This document shows, in pieces, positions 27,160-38,232 of a stretch of DNA of 64,000 bases. A program made the translations under genes and the position numbers. Every line of letters starts with the position of its first letter. The first letter of the stretch is position 1. The notes under the pieces are model-generated. The model saw nothing but the letters and a program-made list of their open reading frames with translations. It was not told where the DNA came from and did no database searches. The stretch covers positions 620,001 to 684,000 of the forward strand of contig CAWGTF010000010.1 of assembly GCA_963825425.1 (NCBI GenBank), in the 5' to 3' direction. The stretch is from PALSA-607 sp963825425 (GTDB lineage: Bacteria > Actinomycetota > Actinomycetes > Acidothermales > Acidothermaceae).

Positions 27160-29602
27160 ATGGCACGCAAATCCGCATCCACGCCGCCCCGCTCCCCCGT
27201 CGTCCGAACAGATCGTCGACATCGATGTCGCCGAGGAGATGCGCGGCAGTTACCTCGAATACGCCTACTCGGTTATCTACAGCCGGGCGCTTCCCGACGC
27301 CCGCGACGGCCTGAAGCCGGTGCATCGGCGGATCCTGTTTCAGATGGCCGCGATGGGGCTGCGGCCTGATCGTCCGCACGTGAAGTGCGCGCGCGTCGTC
27401 GGCGACGTCATGGGCAAGCTGCACCCGCACGGCGACACGGCTATTTACGACGCATTGGTGCGCATGGCGCAGCCGTTCTCGATGCGCGTGCCGCTTGTCG
27501 ACGGGCACGGGAACTTTGGCTCACTCGGCGGCGACGATCCGCCCGCGGCCTACCGATACACGGAGTGCCGCCTCGAGAGTGCGGCCGAGTTGATGACCGA
27601 CGGTCTGGGCGAGGAAGTGGTCGCGTTCGGACCGAACTACGACGGTCAAGAAGAAGAACCGTCGGTGCTGCCGGCGGCGTTCCCGAACCTGCTCGTCAAC
27701 GGCGCGGCCGGGATCGCGGTTGGCATGGCGACCAACATGGCCCCGCACAATCTGGTCGAGGTCATCGCAGCGGCCAGACACCTGATCAGCAAGCCGAACG
27801 CCAGCCTCGACGACTTGATGCGCTACGTGCCAGGCCCCGACCTGCCGACCGGCGGCAAGATCGTCGGCCTCGACGGCGTGCGTGAGGCGTACGAGACCGG
27901 CCGCGGCGTGTTCCGGATCAGAGCAACCGCGAAGGTCACCGACGTTCGACCGCGCAAGCGCGGCATCGTCGTCACCGAGCTGCCGTACGGGGTCGGCCCG
28001 GAGAAAGTGATCGCGAAGATCAAGGACCTCGTGCACTCGCGCAAGCTGCAGGGCATCGCCGACATCCGCGATCTGACCGACCGCGAGCACGGATTGCAGC
28101 TCGTCATCGAGGTCAAGAACGGCTTCAACGCCGAGGCGATCCTCGACGAGCTCTACCGGCTCACGCCGATGGAGGACACCTTCGGCGTGAACAACGTCGC
28201 GCTCGTCGACGGCCAGCCACTCACGCTCGGGTTGAAAGAACTGCTCGAGGTCTACATCGATCACCGCTTCGACGTCGTGCGACGACGTTCGATCTATCGA
28301 CGCCGCCGACGCGAAGAGCAGATCCATCTCGTCCTGGGCCGCCTGATTGCGATCCTCGATATCGACGAGGTGATCGCGGTGATCCGTACCAGCGACGACA
28401 CCGCGGCGGCCCGCACGCGACTCATGGAAGTCTTCGACCTCAGCGAGATACAGGCCAACGACATCCTCGAGTTGCCACTGCGCCGGCTCACCAAGTTCTC
28501 GCGCTTGGAGCTGGAGAAGGAGCGGGATCAACTCACCCGCGAGATCGCCGAACTCACCGCGATCCTGGAGTCCGACGAGCTCTTGCGAACGGTCGTGTCC
28601 GACGAGCTCGCCGACGTCGGCAAGAAGTTCGGGACGCCGCGACGCACTGTCCTCCTCGAGTCCGCCGGCATGCCGGCGACCGCGGTTCCGCTCGAGGTGA
28701 CCGACGATCCTTGCGTGGTGCTGCTGTCGGCCACCGGCTTGCTCGCGCGCGCACAATCAAGCGAAGCCGCGCCGGTCAGCGCTGGACGGTCGCGACACGA
28801 TGCGATCGCTTCGAGCGTGCCGTCGACGGCGCGCGGGGAAGTCGGAGTCATCACCTCGTTCGGTCGGATGATTCGCCTCTCTGTGCTTGAGCTGCCGGCC
28901 CTGCCACCCACCGCAGGCCCGCCGACGTTGGCCGGCGGCGCTCCAGCCAGCGAGTTCGTCGACCTGGAGAAGAACGAGAAAGTTGTTGCGCTGTCGACGC
29001 TGAGCGCCGAGTCCGTTGGTGTCGCGCTCGGCACCGCATCCGGCGTGGTGAAGCGCGTACTGCCCGAATACCCGTCGAACAAGGACGCGTTCGAACTGAT
29101 CGGCCTGAAGGCCGGCGACGTCGTGGTCGGTGCGGTCGAACTCGCCGACGCCGACGACGATCTGGTGTTCATCACCTCCGACGCGCAGCTGCTGCGTTTC
29201 GACGCAGCGAGCGTGCGGCCGCAGGGCCGGGCGGCGGGCGGAATGGCCGGCGTCCGGCTCGCTACCGGGGCGCACGTCGTGTTCTTCGGTGCTGTACGAC
29301 GAGACGCCGACGCCCTGGTCGTCACTATCGCGGGCTCATCGGCGGCCTTGCCAGGAACCGACGCGGGGACCGCGAAGGTGGCCGCCTACTCCGAGTACCC
29401 ACCCAAGGGCCGGGCCACCGGAGGCGTACGTTGCCACCGCTTCCTTCGTGGTGAAGACACCCTGCTCCTCGGTTGGGCCGGACCCGCCCCAGCGAAGGCG
29501 ACGGCTGGCTCAGGCGTGCCCATCGAGCTGCCGGCCGCAGGCGGCCGTCGCGACGGCTCTGGCACGCCGCTACCGGCACCAGTGCTGGCTGTCGGAAACT
29601 AA
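27160..29602 (+). CDS. parC: DNA topoisomerase IV subunit A (one frameshift near the start)
   Basis: Type IIA topoisomerase subunit that decatenates chromosomes. After MARKSASTPP, one extra base in the C-rich run at 27187-27195 moves the frame. IVDIDVAEEMRGSYLEYAYS and the remaining ~790 residues follow intact. LHPHGDTAIYDALVRMAQPF is the quinolone-resistance region, and AAYRYTECRL contains the catalytic Tyr. The C-terminal beta-pinwheel includes a degenerate GyrA-box (QGRAAGGMAG), which together with parE downstream favours ParC over GyrA. An in-frame ATG at 27151 is an alternative start. It is divergent from the M48 gene. Confidence 0.93.
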
Positions 29603-29687
29603 TTGCCGGTCGGCGCAGTCGGGCTTAGAATCCTCAAAGCCAGCACGGCCGTAGCCTCCAGCGGACGTGCACCGACGGGGAGGTGTC

Positions 29688-30748
29688 GTGCCCGATCTGC
29701 CCGCACCACCTCACCTTCGGAAAACGCAGTGGGTTGTCGTTGGGCTCGACAACGGTGGCACGGCCAACAACGCGACCGTGTTGACCGACTCCGGAGACTT
29801 CCTTGTCGACCGGCTCGTCGAGAATCCAAGCCGGGTCAACGACGGGTCCGCAGATCGCGGTCGTGAGCCTGGCCGCGAGCTTCGAGACGATCCTCGATCT
29901 CACCGGCACGCCACGATCGAGCGTGCGAGCTATCGGACTCGATACCCCAGGGCCAGCCAGCGCGGACGGCGTCATCTCCTCGAAGGGCGCGACCAACTTC
30001 TCCGAGGTCGGGTGGCACGGCTTCGACTTTCGTCGCGCGCTCGAGGCGCATGTCGGGCGTGCCTGTCGTCTACAACAACGACGGCAACGCAGCGGCGCTT
30101 GTACGCCCACTACCAATACTTCGGTGCCGACGCGCCAGAACGCTCTTCGGTCGCGGCGATCGTCGGCACCGGCCTGGGCGGTGGTGTCGTCGAAGGCGGC
30201 CAGGTGGTCAAGGGCGCCGCCGGCATGGCCGGTGAGCTCGGGCACGTGCACATCCCGATGGAAGGACTGCTCGTCGACGGCCAACCGATGCCGACGTGCA
30301 ACTGTGGCTTCTCCGGTGACGGCGAGAGCGTGGCATCGTTGTCAGCGATCGAGAAGAACCTGCTGCCGTTCTGGTTGACGAGGTACCCAGACCATCCCCT
30401 TGCCGAGCCTCGACCGTCGCACGGCGGCCAGGAACGTGCGCGGCCTCGCCGAGCAGGGCGATCCACTCGCTCTGGAAATCTTCCAGCAACAGGCCATGGC
30501 CATCGGCAGGTTGTTCACCATCGCGAGCAACTTCACCGATCCGGACGGCTACTTCGTCGGCGGCGGGGTGGTCGAGACGAATCCTGAGTTCCGTGAGTGG
30601 TTCCTTGCGCGGGTGCGCGCGAACACCGCGCTGCGCGGCGAGCAGATCGACGTTGCGCACTTTGCCGTCGGTGCCCGATCTCGACATGGCCGGCGCACGC
30701 GGCGCCGCGATCGCCGCGCGCACGATCGTCATCGCTGACAGCGTCTGA
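29688..30748 (+). CDS. ROK family protein, glucokinase-like (five frameshifts)
   Basis: Corrected length is ~350 residues. VVVGLDNGGTANNATVL is the N-terminal phosphate-binding motif. VRAIGLDTPGPASADGVI, VPVVYNNDGNAAAL, IVGTGLGGGVVEGGQVVKGA, AGELGHVHIP and FVGGGVVETN are successive ROK motifs. The zinc site reads CNCGFSGDGES, so the third cysteine of CxCGxxGC is Asp; zinc binding may be lost. Extra bases fall near 29847, 30055, 30101, 30408 and 30670. GTG 29688 follows GGGGAGG. Sugar specificity is unknown. With five breaks in 1 kb it could be a real pseudogene, but every motif is preserved. Confidence 0.8.
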
Positions 30749-30786
30749 CCACGGTTCCCGAGCGCGCCTCAGGGACTCACGACGTC

Positions 30787-31919
30787 CTAACGCGCGCTCG
30801 CAACGTCAAGCGCTTGGGCCACGTCGGCCACCAGGTCGGGGGTGTCCTCGCCGCCACAACTGAACCTGATGAATCCGCCCGGCACGTCGTCGCCCCCCCA
30901 CCGCGCGCGGCGTTCCGCCGTGCTGTGCAACCCCCCGAAGCTCGTCGCGACGGCGACGATCCGCAGCGCCGCAAGGAAGCGCTCCGCGACAGATTCGTCG
31001 GCCAGCGTGAACGACACGAGCCCGCCCGGACGCCGCATCTGAGCAACCGCGACGTCGTAGGACGGGTCGCCGGGCAGCCACGGGTAGCGCACCGAAGCGA
31101 CGGCACGGTGGCCCGCCAACGCCTGCGCGAGCGCGAGTGCGTTCGCCGCTTGTCGCGCCATTCGCAGGTCGAGGGTCATCAGCGAGCGGTGGGCCAGCCA
31201 CGCCTCGAAGACCCCGGGGACTGCGCCGGTGCTCGAGCGCCAAGTACGGATCGCGTCCGCGCGACCTGCGTCGCGGCACGCAACGTGGCCAAGAACCAGG
31301 TCGCTGTGCCCGGTCAACGCCTTCGTGTCGCTCGCCACCGAGTAGTCCGCGCCGAGAACGAGTGGCTGTTGGCCCAATGCGGTCGAGGTGGTGTTGTCGA
31401 CGGCGACAGACGCACCGGCGGCGTGCGCGGCCGCACTCAGTGCCGCAATGTCGGTGACGTCGAGCTTCGGATTGCTCGGGCTCTCTAGCCACACCAGCTT
31501 GGCGCCGGACGAGATGCGTGCCCACGTCTGCCGCGGGGACGAGGCGAACCTCGACACCGATCTCGGCGAGGACGCCGCTGGCGAGCCGACGGGTGGCGTA
31601 GTAGCAGTCATCGGCCATGACCAGGACGTCGCCCGGGCGAAGCGACGACAGCAGCACGGCCGAAACCGCCGCGATGCCCGACGCGAACGACACCACCTCG
31701 CCGGCTTCGAGTTCGCCGAGTGCGGTTTCCCACGCGCTCCATGTCGGATTCGTGAGCCGGCCGTATTGATAGGGACCACGCGGTTCGCCGCGTCAGGTGG
31801 TAGGTCGAAGCGAAGACGGGACTGGTGACCAGCGGCGTCCCGTCATCGCTCGCTGGCATGCCGGCATGGATCGCACGCGTCCCGTCGCCGAGTCCCTCGA
31901 GTCGGTCGCCGCGAGCCAT
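30787..31919 (-). CDS. Cys/Met-metabolism PLP-dependent enzyme, cystathionine gamma-lyase-like (two frameshifts)
   Basis: Fold-type I PLP enzyme. The first frame has DGTRAIHAGMP and PVFASTYHLT. After one extra base near 31790 come YQYGRLTNPTWSAWETALGE and VVSFASGIAAVSAVLL. After another near 31525 come KLVWLESPSNPKLDV, SVAVDNTTSTALGQQPLVLG, the PLP-lysine motif SDTKALTGHSDLVLGHV, and FIRFSCGGEDTPDLVADV near the end. The corrected length of ~376 residues is usual. It could be a gamma-lyase, gamma-synthase or beta-lyase; sequence alone does not decide. It is convergent with the ROK gene. Confidence 0.82.
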
Positions 31920-32018
31920 GGTCGCCAGTGTGCCGTACACGCGCGTCTGCCATCCAAATCACCTGCTCACACGTCATCTCATCGACAATCGCAGCCGCCT
32001 GACGAACGGGAGCCGCCG

Positions 32019-32929
32019 ATGGTGTCGCGCCGAACCTTCCTGCTCGGTGCGCTCGGCAGCGTGGTGCTCGCGGCTGGCGGCTCGGTCGTCGCGATCGAGG
32101 ACGGCGTGTTGCCGGGTCGCACCCGCCTTGCCGCGCTCGCCGGTGCCTGTGACGTCGATGCGGTTCCGACCGCGGGTCCGATCGGCGCCATCACCAGCGG
32201 GCAGTTCACGTCGTCCGCGCGTGGTCGTGACGTCGGCTGGTCACTCGCCCTGCCGCCCGGTCATGCCGCTGCGGGCTTGCCGGTCGCGCTGGTTCTGCAC
32301 GGCCGCGGCGAAGACCACTCCAGCGGTTTCGCTCAGCTGAAGCTGCACCAGTTCCTCGCGGCGTACACGCGCACCGGCGGTACACCGTTTGCACTTGCTG
32401 CGGTCGATGGTGGAAACAGTTACTGGCACCCACGCAGCGACGGCGACAACCCGCTGCGAATGCTCACCCAGGAGTTCGTTCCCATGCTGGGCCGGCTGGG
32501 GTTGCGGATCGACGCGATCGGCGTGCTGGGCTGGTCGATGGGTGGCTACGGCGCCCTGCTCTTCGCCCGCGAAGCCAATCGAGGCACCCTCTTCGGCGCT
32601 GAAGCGCCCGTCCGCACCACCGTGGTCGCGGCCGCTGCCAGCAGCCCTGCGCTCTTCGCGTCGTATCACGCCAGTGCGAGCGGCGCGTTCGACAGCGCAG
32701 GCGGACTTCGCGCAGTATGGCGATCTCGCGAGCCACCCGGACGTCGGCAAGACCCCGCTCTATGTCGCGTGCGGAGCAACCGACGCGTTCACCGGCGAAA
32801 CAAGACGCTATCGAGCAAACGCTGTCGCCGCCCCCCGCCGGCGACATCTCCAAGGGCTGCCACACGGGCGGCTACTGGCGATCGGTCGCAGCGGCCCAGC
32901 TCAGCTTCATCGGCGGCCACCTCGCGTGA
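32019..32929 (+). CDS. Tat-exported alpha/beta-hydrolase, esterase-like (two frameshifts)
   Basis: The N-terminus MVSRRTFLLGALGSVVLAAG is a twin-arginine signal, so the product is exported folded. The mature part has the oxyanion-region motif VALVLHGRGEDHSSGF, the nucleophile elbow LGWSMGGYGALLF (GWSMG), and a final block PPPAGDISKGCHTGGYWRSV that supplies the catalytic His. Extra bases fall near 32700 and 32794. The fold resembles esterase D/PHB depolymerase-like and mycolyl-transferase-like hydrolases; the substrate is unknown. ATG 32019 has GGGAG 8 bases upstream. The 180 bases after the stop, up to parE, hold no gene I can see. Confidence 0.82.
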
Positions 32930-33110
32930 ACTGCCAGGACCCCCGACTCACTGCCCGCGCTAGGTCAGCGTCTGGGGCTGCCGTGACTGAACCGAACCTC
33001 GACCGGCGGCGAACCAAGACGCGGCGAGCTGCGTCTAAGCCGTGATGCCGCAGAACGCCGGCCGCACACGGGGGTGGTGGCCGGCGTCTCCGCGGACGCC
33101 AGCGGGTGCC

Positions 33111-35235
33111 TCAGGTATCGATCCGGGCCCGATCGAGCAGCGCGGCGGAGTCCACGATGAACTCCTTGCGCGGCGCGACGTCGTTTCCCATCAGTAGCTC
33201 GAAGACGTTGTCGGCGCCCTCGGCATCCTGCAGCCGGATCCGCCGCAGCACCCGCCGCCCGGGTTCCATGGTCGTCTCCGCCAGCTGATCGGCGTCCATC
33301 TCACCAAGGCCCTTGTATCGCTGTGGGTTCTTGTACTTCTTGCCCTTCTTCTCCAGGTCGAGCAGCAGGCGACGCATTTCGGCATCGCTGTAGGTGTAGA
33401 CCGGCTCCTTGACGCCGACGACCTCGATGCGGTGCAACGGAGGAACAGCCGCGAAGACCCGGCCCGCCTCGAGCAGCGGCCGCATGTAACGGTAGAACAA
33501 CGTCAGCAACAGGCAGCGGATGTGCGCGCCGTCGACATCGGCGTCGGTCATCACGATCACCTTGCCGTAGCGAGCGGCATCGAGATCGAACGTGCGGCCG
33601 GAGCCGGCGCCGATGACCTGGATGATCGAAGCGCACTCGGCGTTACTCAACATGTCGCCAACAGCGGCCCGCTGGACGTTCAGGATCTTGCCCCGGATCG
33701 GAAGCAATGCCTGGAACTCGCTCTTGCGCGCGAGCTTGGCGGTACCGAGAGCAGAGTCACCCTCGACGATGAACAGCTCGGTGCGATCGACATCCTCGCT
33801 ACGGCAATCGGCCAGCTTCGCCGGCAGGGACGACGATTCGAGGGCGTTCTTGCGACGCTGCGCCTCTTTGGTGGCGCGGGCGGCAAGCCGGGTCTTCGAC
33901 GCGGCCGCGACCTTCTCGAGCAAGGCGCGCGCGTACTGCTTGTCCCCACGCTTCGTGCTGACGAGGAACGCCTTGAGTTCGCGGCCGACAACATCAGCGA
34001 CGATCTTGGACGCCGCCGGCGTGCCGAGCACTTCCTTCGTCTGACCCTCGAACTGCGGCTCGGCCACTCGCACGGTCACGACCGCCGTGAGCCCTTCGAG
34101 AATGTCTTCCTTGATGGCGGGGTCATCGTTGACCTTGAGCAACTTGGTGGCCCGCAACTGCTCGTTCATGACCTTGACGCAGCGCGCGTTCGAAACCCGC
34201 AACGTGCGTGCCGCCCTTGGGCGTCGCAATGATGTTCACGAACGACTTCGCGACTGTCTCGTAGCCGACCCCCCACCGCAGCGCCACATCGACGTCGAGG
34301 TCGCGCTGGACGTCGGTAGCCGTCATGTGCCCTGCGGCATCGAGCATCGGCACGGTCTCGTCGAATGATCCTGAACCGGTCAGCCGCAACGTGTCGGTGA
34401 TAGCCGTATCAGGCGCCAGGAAATCGACGAAGTCGCGCAGCCCACCCACGTAACGGAACGACTGGTCGCTGGGCTCATTGCCCTTCGCACTGCGTTCGTC
34501 GCGCACGGAGATTGTCAGGCTCGGAACCAGGAACGCAGTCTGCCGAGCACGTTCGAGAAGCGGCGTGAGCTCGACGGCAGCATCCTTGGTGAAGATCTGC
34601 CGGTCGGGATAGAACCGGGTCCGGGTACCGGTAATCTTCTTTGCGATCCGCTTGGTCTTGGTCAGGCCGGACCGTTCGGTGAACTTGGCTTCACCGCCGT
34701 CGCCGTCGAAGATGCCAGGCTTGCCTCGACGAAAGCTCATGGCGTGAGTGGCTCCGTCGCGGTCGACCTCGATATCGAGCCGGACCGACAACGCGTTCAC
34801 AACGCTCGCGCCAACACCGTGCAAGCCACCCGTCGCGTTGTACGAGCCACCACCGAACTTACCGCCCGCGTGCAACTTGGTCATCACTACCTCGACGCCG
34901 GACAGCTTCGTCTTGGGCTCGATGTCGACCGGGATCCCGCGGCCGTCGTCGCGCACCTCGACGGAGCCGTCGTCGCGCAACACGATGTCGATCTTCGTGC
35001 AGTAACCGACCAGCGCCTCGTCGACGGAGTTGTCGATGATCTCCCACACGCAATGCATGAGCCCGCGGCTGTCGGTCGAGCCGATGTACATGCCGGGGCG
35101 CTTGCGAACGGCCTCGAGGCCTTCGAGCACCAGGAGGTGCCGTGCCGTGTAGTCGGAGCCTTGCCCGCCGGTGAGCAGCGAGCCGGCAGCGCTGTTGCTT
35201 CCTGCGGGGCCGTTCAGTTGGGTCAAAGCCGTCAC
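33111..35235 (-). CDS. parE: DNA topoisomerase IV subunit B (one frameshift)
   Basis: ATPase subunit partnering ParC. The GHKL ATPase has VRKRPGMYIGST, IIDNSVDEALVG, VRDDGRGIPVDI and GGLHGVGASVVNALS. The transducer is complete. After one extra base near 34179, VMNEQLRATKLLK begins the second half. The Toprim motifs are LFIVEGDSALGTAKLAR and VIVMTDADVDGAHIRCLLL, and the C-terminus has YKGLGEMDADQLAETTMEP. The corrected length is ~707 residues. GTG 35235 was taken because it begins the open frame ahead of the ATPase domain. Since topoisomerase IV is normally needed for growth, the break is more likely an error than inactivation. Confidence 0.93.
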
Positions 35236-35288
35236 GCGGTGGATCCTGCGCTTTCTCGCGGGTGCCTGTGCAGGCTACCGGGCGAGAG

Positions 35289-36035
35289 TCAGTTGGCAGT
35301 GCCGATGCGCACTGCGTCGGTCACCCGGAAGCGCAACCCCTGGAGCGCCGTGATCGCGGCGGTCTTGGGTGCGCCGCACTGATCGGTCGGGATCGCCACG
35401 TTAAACGCGTTGCCTGCCGCGTCGACGAGCTCAAACCAGGGCACCAGGATCCGAAAGTCCGGACACATGATGCCGCTCGGCCTGGCATCGGAGGGCGCCC
35501 GCAGGTCGGCCAGGAATGGCCCAAGACCAGAATCGGCGACCTCGGCCAGCTGCACTGACCAACTGCCCAAGCCCGGATAGCTGCGCTGGACGGTCTCGCA
35601 CCGCACCACAGCGGTGATGGCCAAGCTCGCCGGGAGCGGTTTCTGGGCCGGCGATGTCGCCTGGCCCGCAGAACCTGCATCCGGGCAGGCCAGCCCAGCC
35701 ACGACCGTGACGGCGTGCGCGCCGAGCGGCGGCACACCAGAGCCACTGATCGGCGGTGGCGCCGACGGGCTTGGCGACCGGGTTGACGACGCGGAGGGCG
35801 ACGCGGGCGCAGCGGACCCGGTGGACGGCGATCCACTGGCCAGGTGCACCGGTGCCGAATTCACCGGGCTTGCCGGGCCAGCGGAGGCAGCCGAACTGTT
35901 GGGCTGCGTGCTCGCCAGTGTGGCCTGCGAGCCAGACGGGACGATCCGGGACGTTCTGGGGTGGCTAGAACAGCCGGCGGCAGTTGCCGCCAGCACGGCG
36001 ACGACCGCGATCACTGCCCGCGATCTCGTCCGCAC
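35289..36035 (-). CDS. Secreted lipoprotein with Ser/Pro-rich linker
   Basis: 248 residues. The signal peptide ends in the lipobox ATAAGC, so the Cys near residue 22 would be lipidated and the protein anchored to the outer face of the membrane. Residues ~25-105 are a Ser/Pro/Ala-rich linker. The remaining ~140 residues form a domain with four cysteines (ACPDAG, RCETVQ, MCPDFR, QCGAPK), likely two disulphides. It recalls DUF4232-like extracellular domains, but I cannot confirm that. GTG 36035 was chosen as the start of the signal peptide. Its promoter region carries tandem direct repeats. Confidence 0.75.
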   Translation of the reverse strand: MRTRSRAVIAVVAVLAATAAGCSSHPRTSRIVPSGSQATLASTQPNSSAASAGPASPVNSAPVHLASGSPSTGSAAPASPSASSTRSPSPSAPPPISGSGVPPLGAHAVTVVAGLACPDAGSAGQATSPAQKPLPASLAITAVVRCETVQRSYPGLGSWSVQLAEVADSGLGPFLADLRAPSDARPSGIMCPDFRILVPWFELVDAAGNAFNVAIPTDQCGAPKTAAITALQGLRFRVTDAVRIGTAN

Positions 36036-36092
36036 CCGTTCCCCCTTACGTCCACCCCCCGGCAGGCTTCACCTCCTCGCCCGCACACCCGA

Positions 36093-36123
36093 CATTCATA
36101 GTGAACGGGCATTCATAGTGAAC
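36093..36123. repeat. Tandem direct repeat with internal dyad, putative operator upstream of the lipoprotein gene
   Basis: CATTCATAGTGAAC occurs twice, 17 bases apart, separated by GGG. Read on the minus strand each copy contains TTCACTATGAA, an inverted repeat TTCA-N3-TGAA. It lies 58-88 bases upstream of the lipoprotein GTG. Two phased palindromic half-sites suggest a repressor or activator binding site. The TATGAAT within a copy could also act as a -10 box. Confidence 0.55.
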
Positions 36124-36349
36124 CGCCGACTCCGGCCGCGCGAATCCTAGGGTGACACGCAGCACAAATCTCCAAGCCCAGGCATTGCGATGTTCGAGCC
36201 CGATTCGCGCCTATCAGCCCGAATCGTGGGGGTGAACTAAGGTCTCGACCCAGTGATTAGCCCGCCACTAACGGCGAGTTACCGGCGCCGGGGGAAGTTC
36301 TGTGGTGGGCTAGTGGTTGCATGGGTAGTACACAGCTGATGAGAGGGAC
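36124..36349. other. Intergenic region between divergent lipoprotein and DUF7455 genes
   Basis: No gene is seen. It should contain the DUF7455 promoter. TTGCAT and TAGTAC occur near 36317-36335, but their spacing is too short for a confident sigma-70 promoter. The DUF7455 start is preceded by GAGAGGGAC. Confidence 0.4.
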
Positions 36350-36583
36350 GTGAAATTGACTCCGCTACTGGCCGAGACGCCGCTTTCGGCCGCTGATAGA
36401 TGCGACCGCTGTGGTGCCCGCGCCTACCTACGTGCCGTGCTCCCGTCCGGAAGCGAACTCCTCTTCTGCGCCCACCACGCGCGCGAACACGCTGCAGCGT
36501 TGAAGCACGTCGCCGTGGAGTTCCACGACCAAACCGACCACCTCGACGAGATCCCGCTGACCGCCCCTGACGAGGAACGCTGA
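36350..36583 (+). CDS. DUF7455 small zinc-ribbon-like protein
   Basis: 77 residues. LSAADRCDRCGARAYLRAVLP and LLFCAHHAREHAAAL give a CxxC and a CxxH pair, the expected ligands for one zinc. These short proteins are conserved in actinobacteria, often near sigma-factor genes such as sigA/sigB (recalled, not checked), and are of unknown function. Here sigA is 11 kb away. GTG 36350 has GAGAGGGAC just upstream. A strong palindromic terminator follows. Confidence 0.88.
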   Translation: MKLTPLLAETPLSAADRCDRCGARAYLRAVLPSGSELLFCAHHAREHAAALKHVAVEFHDQTDHLDEIPLTAPDEER

Positions 36584-36624
36584 AAGCGGTCCCGGTATCC
36601 GCGACATAGGTCGCGAAACTGACG

Positions 36625-36663
36625 CAAGAGAGAGCCCCAGTCGAATCGACTGGGGCTCTCTCT
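36625..36663. terminator. Perfect bidirectional terminator hairpin
   Basis: A 39-base palindrome: arms AAGAGAGAGCCCCAGTCGA and TCGACTGGGGCTCTCTCTT pair over 19 bp around a single central A. It lies between the convergent DUF7455 and MFS genes, and the terminal AAGAGAG/CTCTCTT gives a pyrimidine-rich tail in both directions. Confidence 0.88.
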
Positions 36664-36682
36664 TAGTCTCACTCGCTATCGA

Positions 36683-38200
36683 TCAGACACCGGCCGGCTC
36701 GAGCTCGAGTGCGAGCTCCTCCTGCGGCTGTGCGGCGGGCGGACGACCCGATCGCATGCTCGCGACAAGGCCCACCGCGATCAGCACCAGCATGGCCGCC
36801 ACTGCGAACGCACGGTCAGCGGCGTACACGAAGGTGTGCGCCTGAACGCTTCCGCCCGCCGCGATGTGGTGCTTCGCGGCCCGCGAAGCGGTGCCGAACA
36901 CGGTCACCAGGATCGACAGTCCCAGGGAACCGCCGACCTGCTGCATGACGTTGACCAACCCCGACGCGGCACCGGCGTCCTTGGGGTCGACCCCCGCGAG
37001 CGCCGCCGTGGTCAGCGGCACGAATGCGAGCCCGTTGCCGGTACCGAAGAGCAGCAACCCGGCCAGGATCAGGCCGTAGCCGCTGGTCGCCGACAGCTGG
37101 GTAAGCAGCAGCAATCCGACCGTGGAGGTGGTCAACCCGCCGACCATCAGCCGCTTCGGACCGACACGTGCGAGCAGCACCCGGGCGGCCAACTGTGATG
37201 CGGCGAATAAGGCGATGGTCAGTGGCACGAATGCCAGTCCGCTCATGAGCGGGCTGTAGCCGAGCACGTCCTGCAGGAACTGGGTGAGGAAGAAGAACAT
37301 CCCGAACATGCCGCCAACCAACACCAGCCGCGCCAGGTAGGAGAACACCCGGTCGCGATCCGCGAAGAGCCGCAATGGCGTGATCGGCGTGGCCACCCGT
37401 GTCTCGATGAGCACGAACGCCGCGAGCAGCACCACGCCGGCAGTGAACGCCACGATCGTGCTACCTGCCTGCCAGCCCGACGCTGCGGCCTGGACAAAGC
37501 CGTACACCAGCGCCGCCATCCCGATCGTCGACGTCAGCGCGCCCGGAACGTCGATGCGCCCGGTGTGCCGATCCGTCTCGGGCAGGTCACGGCGAGCCAG
37601 GACGAGGAGCACGATGCCGACCGGCACGTTGACGAAGAAGACCCAGCGCCACGACACCCACTCCACGAGCATGCCGCCCGCGACCAGACCGACGGCACTG
37701 CCACCGATCGAAACTGCGGTGTAGAGCGCGATCGCACGAGTGCGCTCCGCGCCTTCACGGAAAGTGACCATGAGCAGCGCCAAGGCGGACGGCGAGGCGA
37801 ACGCAGCGCCGACGCCTTGGACCGACCGGGCGAGGAGCAGCAGACCGGACGACGTGGTGAATCCGCCGGCGAGCGACGCGAGGGTGAAGAGGGCGATGCC
37901 TGCGAGGAACACGCGACGACGCCCGAACAGGTCACCGCTGCGCGCGCCGAGAAGCAGGAGACCGCCGAAGGTCAGCGAGTATGCGTTGAGGACCCAGGAC
38001 AGGTCAGTGCGGCTGAAGGACAGCGCGGTCTGGATCTTCGGGAGGGCGATGTTCACGATCGTTGCGTCGAGCACCACCATGAGTTGGGCGAGCAAGATGA
38101 TGGCCAGCGCGGCCGACCGGCGGTTGCCGGATTTCGACCCCGATGACGGCTTGACCGCGATCGGATCGGCCGTGCGACTTGTTGGTGGGTGGACTGGCAT
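36683..38200 (-). CDS. MFS drug exporter, DHA2 (14-TM) family
   Basis: 505 residues, about fourteen transmembrane helices, proton-coupled efflux. Motifs include LDATIVNIALPKIQ (helix 1, motif D1), GARSGDLFGRRRVF (motif A), ARSVQGVGAAFASPSALAL (motif B) and GGSAVGLVAGGMLVEW with WRWVFFVNVPVG (motif C region and the WRW.F.iNvP block). ATG 38200 has AAGGAGG upstream. It is divergent from a TetR gene, with two palindromes between them, so induction by an exported compound is likely. The substrate cannot be named. Confidence 0.93.
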   Translation of the reverse strand: MPVHPPTSRTADPIAVKPSSGSKSGNRRSAALAIILLAQLMVVLDATIVNIALPKIQTALSFSRTDLSWVLNAYSLTFGGLLLLGARSGDLFGRRRVFLAGIALFTLASLAGGFTTSSGLLLLARSVQGVGAAFASPSALALLMVTFREGAERTRAIALYTAVSIGGSAVGLVAGGMLVEWVSWRWVFFVNVPVGIVLLVLARRDLPETDRHTGRIDVPGALTSTIGMAALVYGFVQAAASGWQAGSTIVAFTAGVVLLAAFVLIETRVATPITPLRLFADRDRVFSYLARLVLVGGMFGMFFFLTQFLQDVLGYSPLMSGLAFVPLTIALFAASQLAARVLLARVGPKRLMVGGLTTSTVGLLLLTQLSATSGYGLILAGLLLFGTGNGLAFVPLTTAALAGVDPKDAGAASGLVNVMQQVGGSLGLSILVTVFGTASRAAKHHIAAGGSVQAHTFVYAADRAFAVAAMLVLIAVGLVASMRSGRPPAAQPQEELALELEPAGV

Positions 38201-38232
38201 TCCCAGCCTCCTTGGTGGATGATGGATGAAGC

